Source: Gammaproteobacteria bacterium
GTDB lineage: Bacteria > Pseudomonadota > Gammaproteobacteria > Thiohalomonadales > Thiohalomonadaceae
Length of the DNA: 7,338 nucleotides
Direction of reading: 5' to 3'
Assembly (NCBI GenBank): GCA_015232955.1
Contig: JADFYS010000100.1
Coordinates: forward strand, 1-7,338
Shown here: in pieces, positions 7,101 to 7,338 of the stretch
How the letters are laid out: each line of letters starts with the position of its first letter
Numbering within the stretch: the first letter of the stretch is position 1
Notes under the pieces: model-generated
Seen by the model: only the letters and a program-made list of their open reading frames with translations
Database searches by the model: none
What the model was told of the DNA's origin: nothing
Made by a program: the position numbers and the translations under genes

Positions 7101-7338
7101 GGTCCGTACCGGAGGTCACAAGCAGCCTCTGGAGCAGTAGCAATGCCAGTGTCTTTACAAGGGTGAATGGTAACCTCGGTACGACCGATGAGGACGGCAA
7201 CCATAACATCCCCTATGTGCTTGATCCCGCAACCGACACCTGGGTTGGCGTCAGCGGAAATCTGAGACTTCGTCTGAGCTACGGTACGGTCAATATATAC
7301 AACAATGGCGGTTTTGAGTACCAGCTTGGCCATGAGGT
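4193..7338 (+). CDS. Large secreted lipoprotein with cadherin-like and TSP3-like calcium motifs, partial at right edge
   Basis: The frame is open from ATG 4193 to the window end (1048 codons), so the C-terminus is missing. Residues 1-27 are a lipoprotein signal: Arg at 10 and 13, a hydrophobic stretch, and lipobox ALSC with Cys27. Ser at +2 favours outer-membrane sorting by the E. coli Lol rule. Residues about 55-115 form a small beta-like domain with Cys73 and Cys106. Residues 145-190 (core SLLTTM ... GL) resemble the 'PLTTL ... LGL' helical segment seen in large exported repeat proteins. About 366-470 is a Gly/Pro/Asp/Glu-rich acidic linker. About 525-597 is a bacterial cadherin-like domain with PDYENP (560-565) and GDSDGDN (566-572), likely calcium ligands. 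About 600-945 is unrecognised. Residues 950-966 match a TSP type 3 repeat. Inferred role: calcium-stabilised cell-surface protein, possibly adhesive. The substrate is unknown. It probably forms its own transcription unit. Confidence 0.9.
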   Translation, partial: MTKNSSAAIRWTRLSAIAAGVAMALSCSTGDDDSTSTAATTTPAENTEQVTQPLVIEKSYSTKVVGNGYAVGCTVTDSAGNTFSELGKGGYKLAGTPSGKITATGCTDSATNEKMGVLVAPALESAVTGKRGRTFEKTESGADGVVSLLTTMKAKLIDKGMTPEEARKKVNKMVGLPEETDVSQLDHLATSTQSGSTVGKTVVTAVSRSIAQLNSTMEIISRATGGSVVSEDILDALMDETGEDEELGVVLKDADKLSNVMTGKFSVAPEAAKAIANTTKKVNDALGTKVFGNNTEDEEVDTAELATFLEDLAQLTTVAVRELDDEIDAAIAGDLTLLESMDDLEEIETLAEAIQIAKEGFIVEIIEEDEPEEDPETDGATTPGGELTNGVIGGGLSGDAGDEIVDTDGEGDSPQEDGDDPAASGDDPEESDDPQDEADDEVDEVVDEAPVYVDPNPYVPPTEPAVDTSCEGDEIRLMDLEEDENGEINIHVWENDHYIDLRLSAECYLPEPEDQGGSEKRRTGYQKPAVFTVYVSGGNDADKFMIDSKGWLRFIDGATPDYENPGDSDGDNIYNIEVTATEGRRTITKKFNITVNDQTVELEYSEGSIDQLFREGFAMIDPHGQQNGVPDVRLVALGFDTTEGTTISETSYTLQGDPETRFSDTQGFTEVLNDGRLVPTADDWKISSGHHFSTMLFKESMGDLDNLDEGQLSAETADISGQNIQATLREHSWDGAKIVDYIDPEALFPDGASLSYLEFQTDGGSLVRFFWRKPPQDQQASEGTYCGDFSPELIASGNCETTRLNRPSENGGGLYGLDSFTPTTLDELFATNSYYDLFYTNDGRTYARFDDELGEVTYLTRLWDEETEEWLETEIETLSYETSILSNGTEVVVFDAPPNSYSDNPPRIALAVIDGFLRRGDVMTYQNEGTMVLNTTAWNAISAAASLGEDADNDGVVNAEDPAPFDNRNWSVPEVTSSLWSSSNASVFTRVNGNLGTTDEDGNHNIPYVLDPATDTWVGVSGNLRLRLSYGTVNIYNNGGFEYQLGHE
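5750..5983 (+). other. Bacterial cadherin-like domain within the lipoprotein
   Basis: Residues about 520-597. The order is typical: a strand FTVYVSGGNDADKFMID, a G-x-L-x-F-like turn (GWLRFIDG), PDYENP, the acidic loop GDSDGDN, YNIEVTA, and a closing strand FNITVND. Bacterial cadherin-like domains bind calcium through such acidic loops and usually occur in tandem in adhesins and large surface proteins. Here a single clear copy is visible. Confidence 0.7.
7040..7090 (+). other. Thrombospondin type 3-like calcium-binding motif
   Basis: Residues 950-966 read DADNDGVVNAEDPAPFD, matching the D-x-D-x-DG-V-x-N-x-x-D-x-x-P-x-D pattern of TSP3 repeats. These bind calcium and often serve as stiff spacers in outer-membrane or secreted proteins. 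Only one unit is visible before the window ends. Confidence 0.7.

Noticed and set aside
6845..7333. A 162-codon minus-strand frame near the right edge
   Set aside because: It overlaps the TSP3-like part of the lipoprotein gene, has no recognised motif, and the sense frame explains the sequence better.

Overview
The window carries two large plus-strand genes separated by a long, partly AT-rich intergenic region. It looks like chromosomal DNA of a gammaproteobacterium. Three things point there: a C-terminal SPOR domain that reads like the DamX type, an intergenic CCCTCTCCC/GGGAGAGGG hairpin of a kind common between gammaproteobacterial genes, and well-formed Shine-Dalgarno sites. Genus cannot be set from this sequence. 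No rRNA, tRNA, CRISPR array, transposase or phage gene was found on either strand.

Layout. Positions 1-90 are one copy of a dispersed repeat, and a second, 84/90-identical copy lies in the same orientation at 3381-3470. Between them sits a single gene (163-3264) for a roughly 1033-residue bitopic inner-membrane protein. It has a Lys-rich N-terminus, a very long Gln/Glu-rich cytoplasmic coiled coil broken at intervals by prolines, one transmembrane helix (about residues 803-821), a short periplasmic coiled coil and a C-terminal SPOR domain. Positions 3471-4192 contain no convincing gene. They hold a REP-like GC hairpin, several inverted repeats and a compact operator-like array of 11-bp tandem units with two AATGCATT palindromes. 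The second gene (4193 to beyond the right edge) encodes at least 1048 residues of a secreted lipoprotein. It has a small Cys-paired N-terminal domain, a helical region, a long Asp/Glu-rich linker, a bacterial cadherin-like domain, an unrecognised region and a thrombospondin-type-3-like calcium motif.

How they fit together. The first protein has the topology expected of a trans-envelope tether: a cytoplasmic rod, a membrane anchor and a peptidoglycan-binding periplasmic end, as in SPOR proteins that gather at division septa. The second protein looks like an outer-membrane-anchored, calcium-stabilised surface protein. The 0.9-kb gap between them, with its own regulatory-looking DNA, argues that they are separate transcription units, and no functional link is visible. 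The most unusual items are the giant coiled-coil SPOR protein flanked by direct repeats and the palindromic 11-bp array upstream of the lipoprotein.
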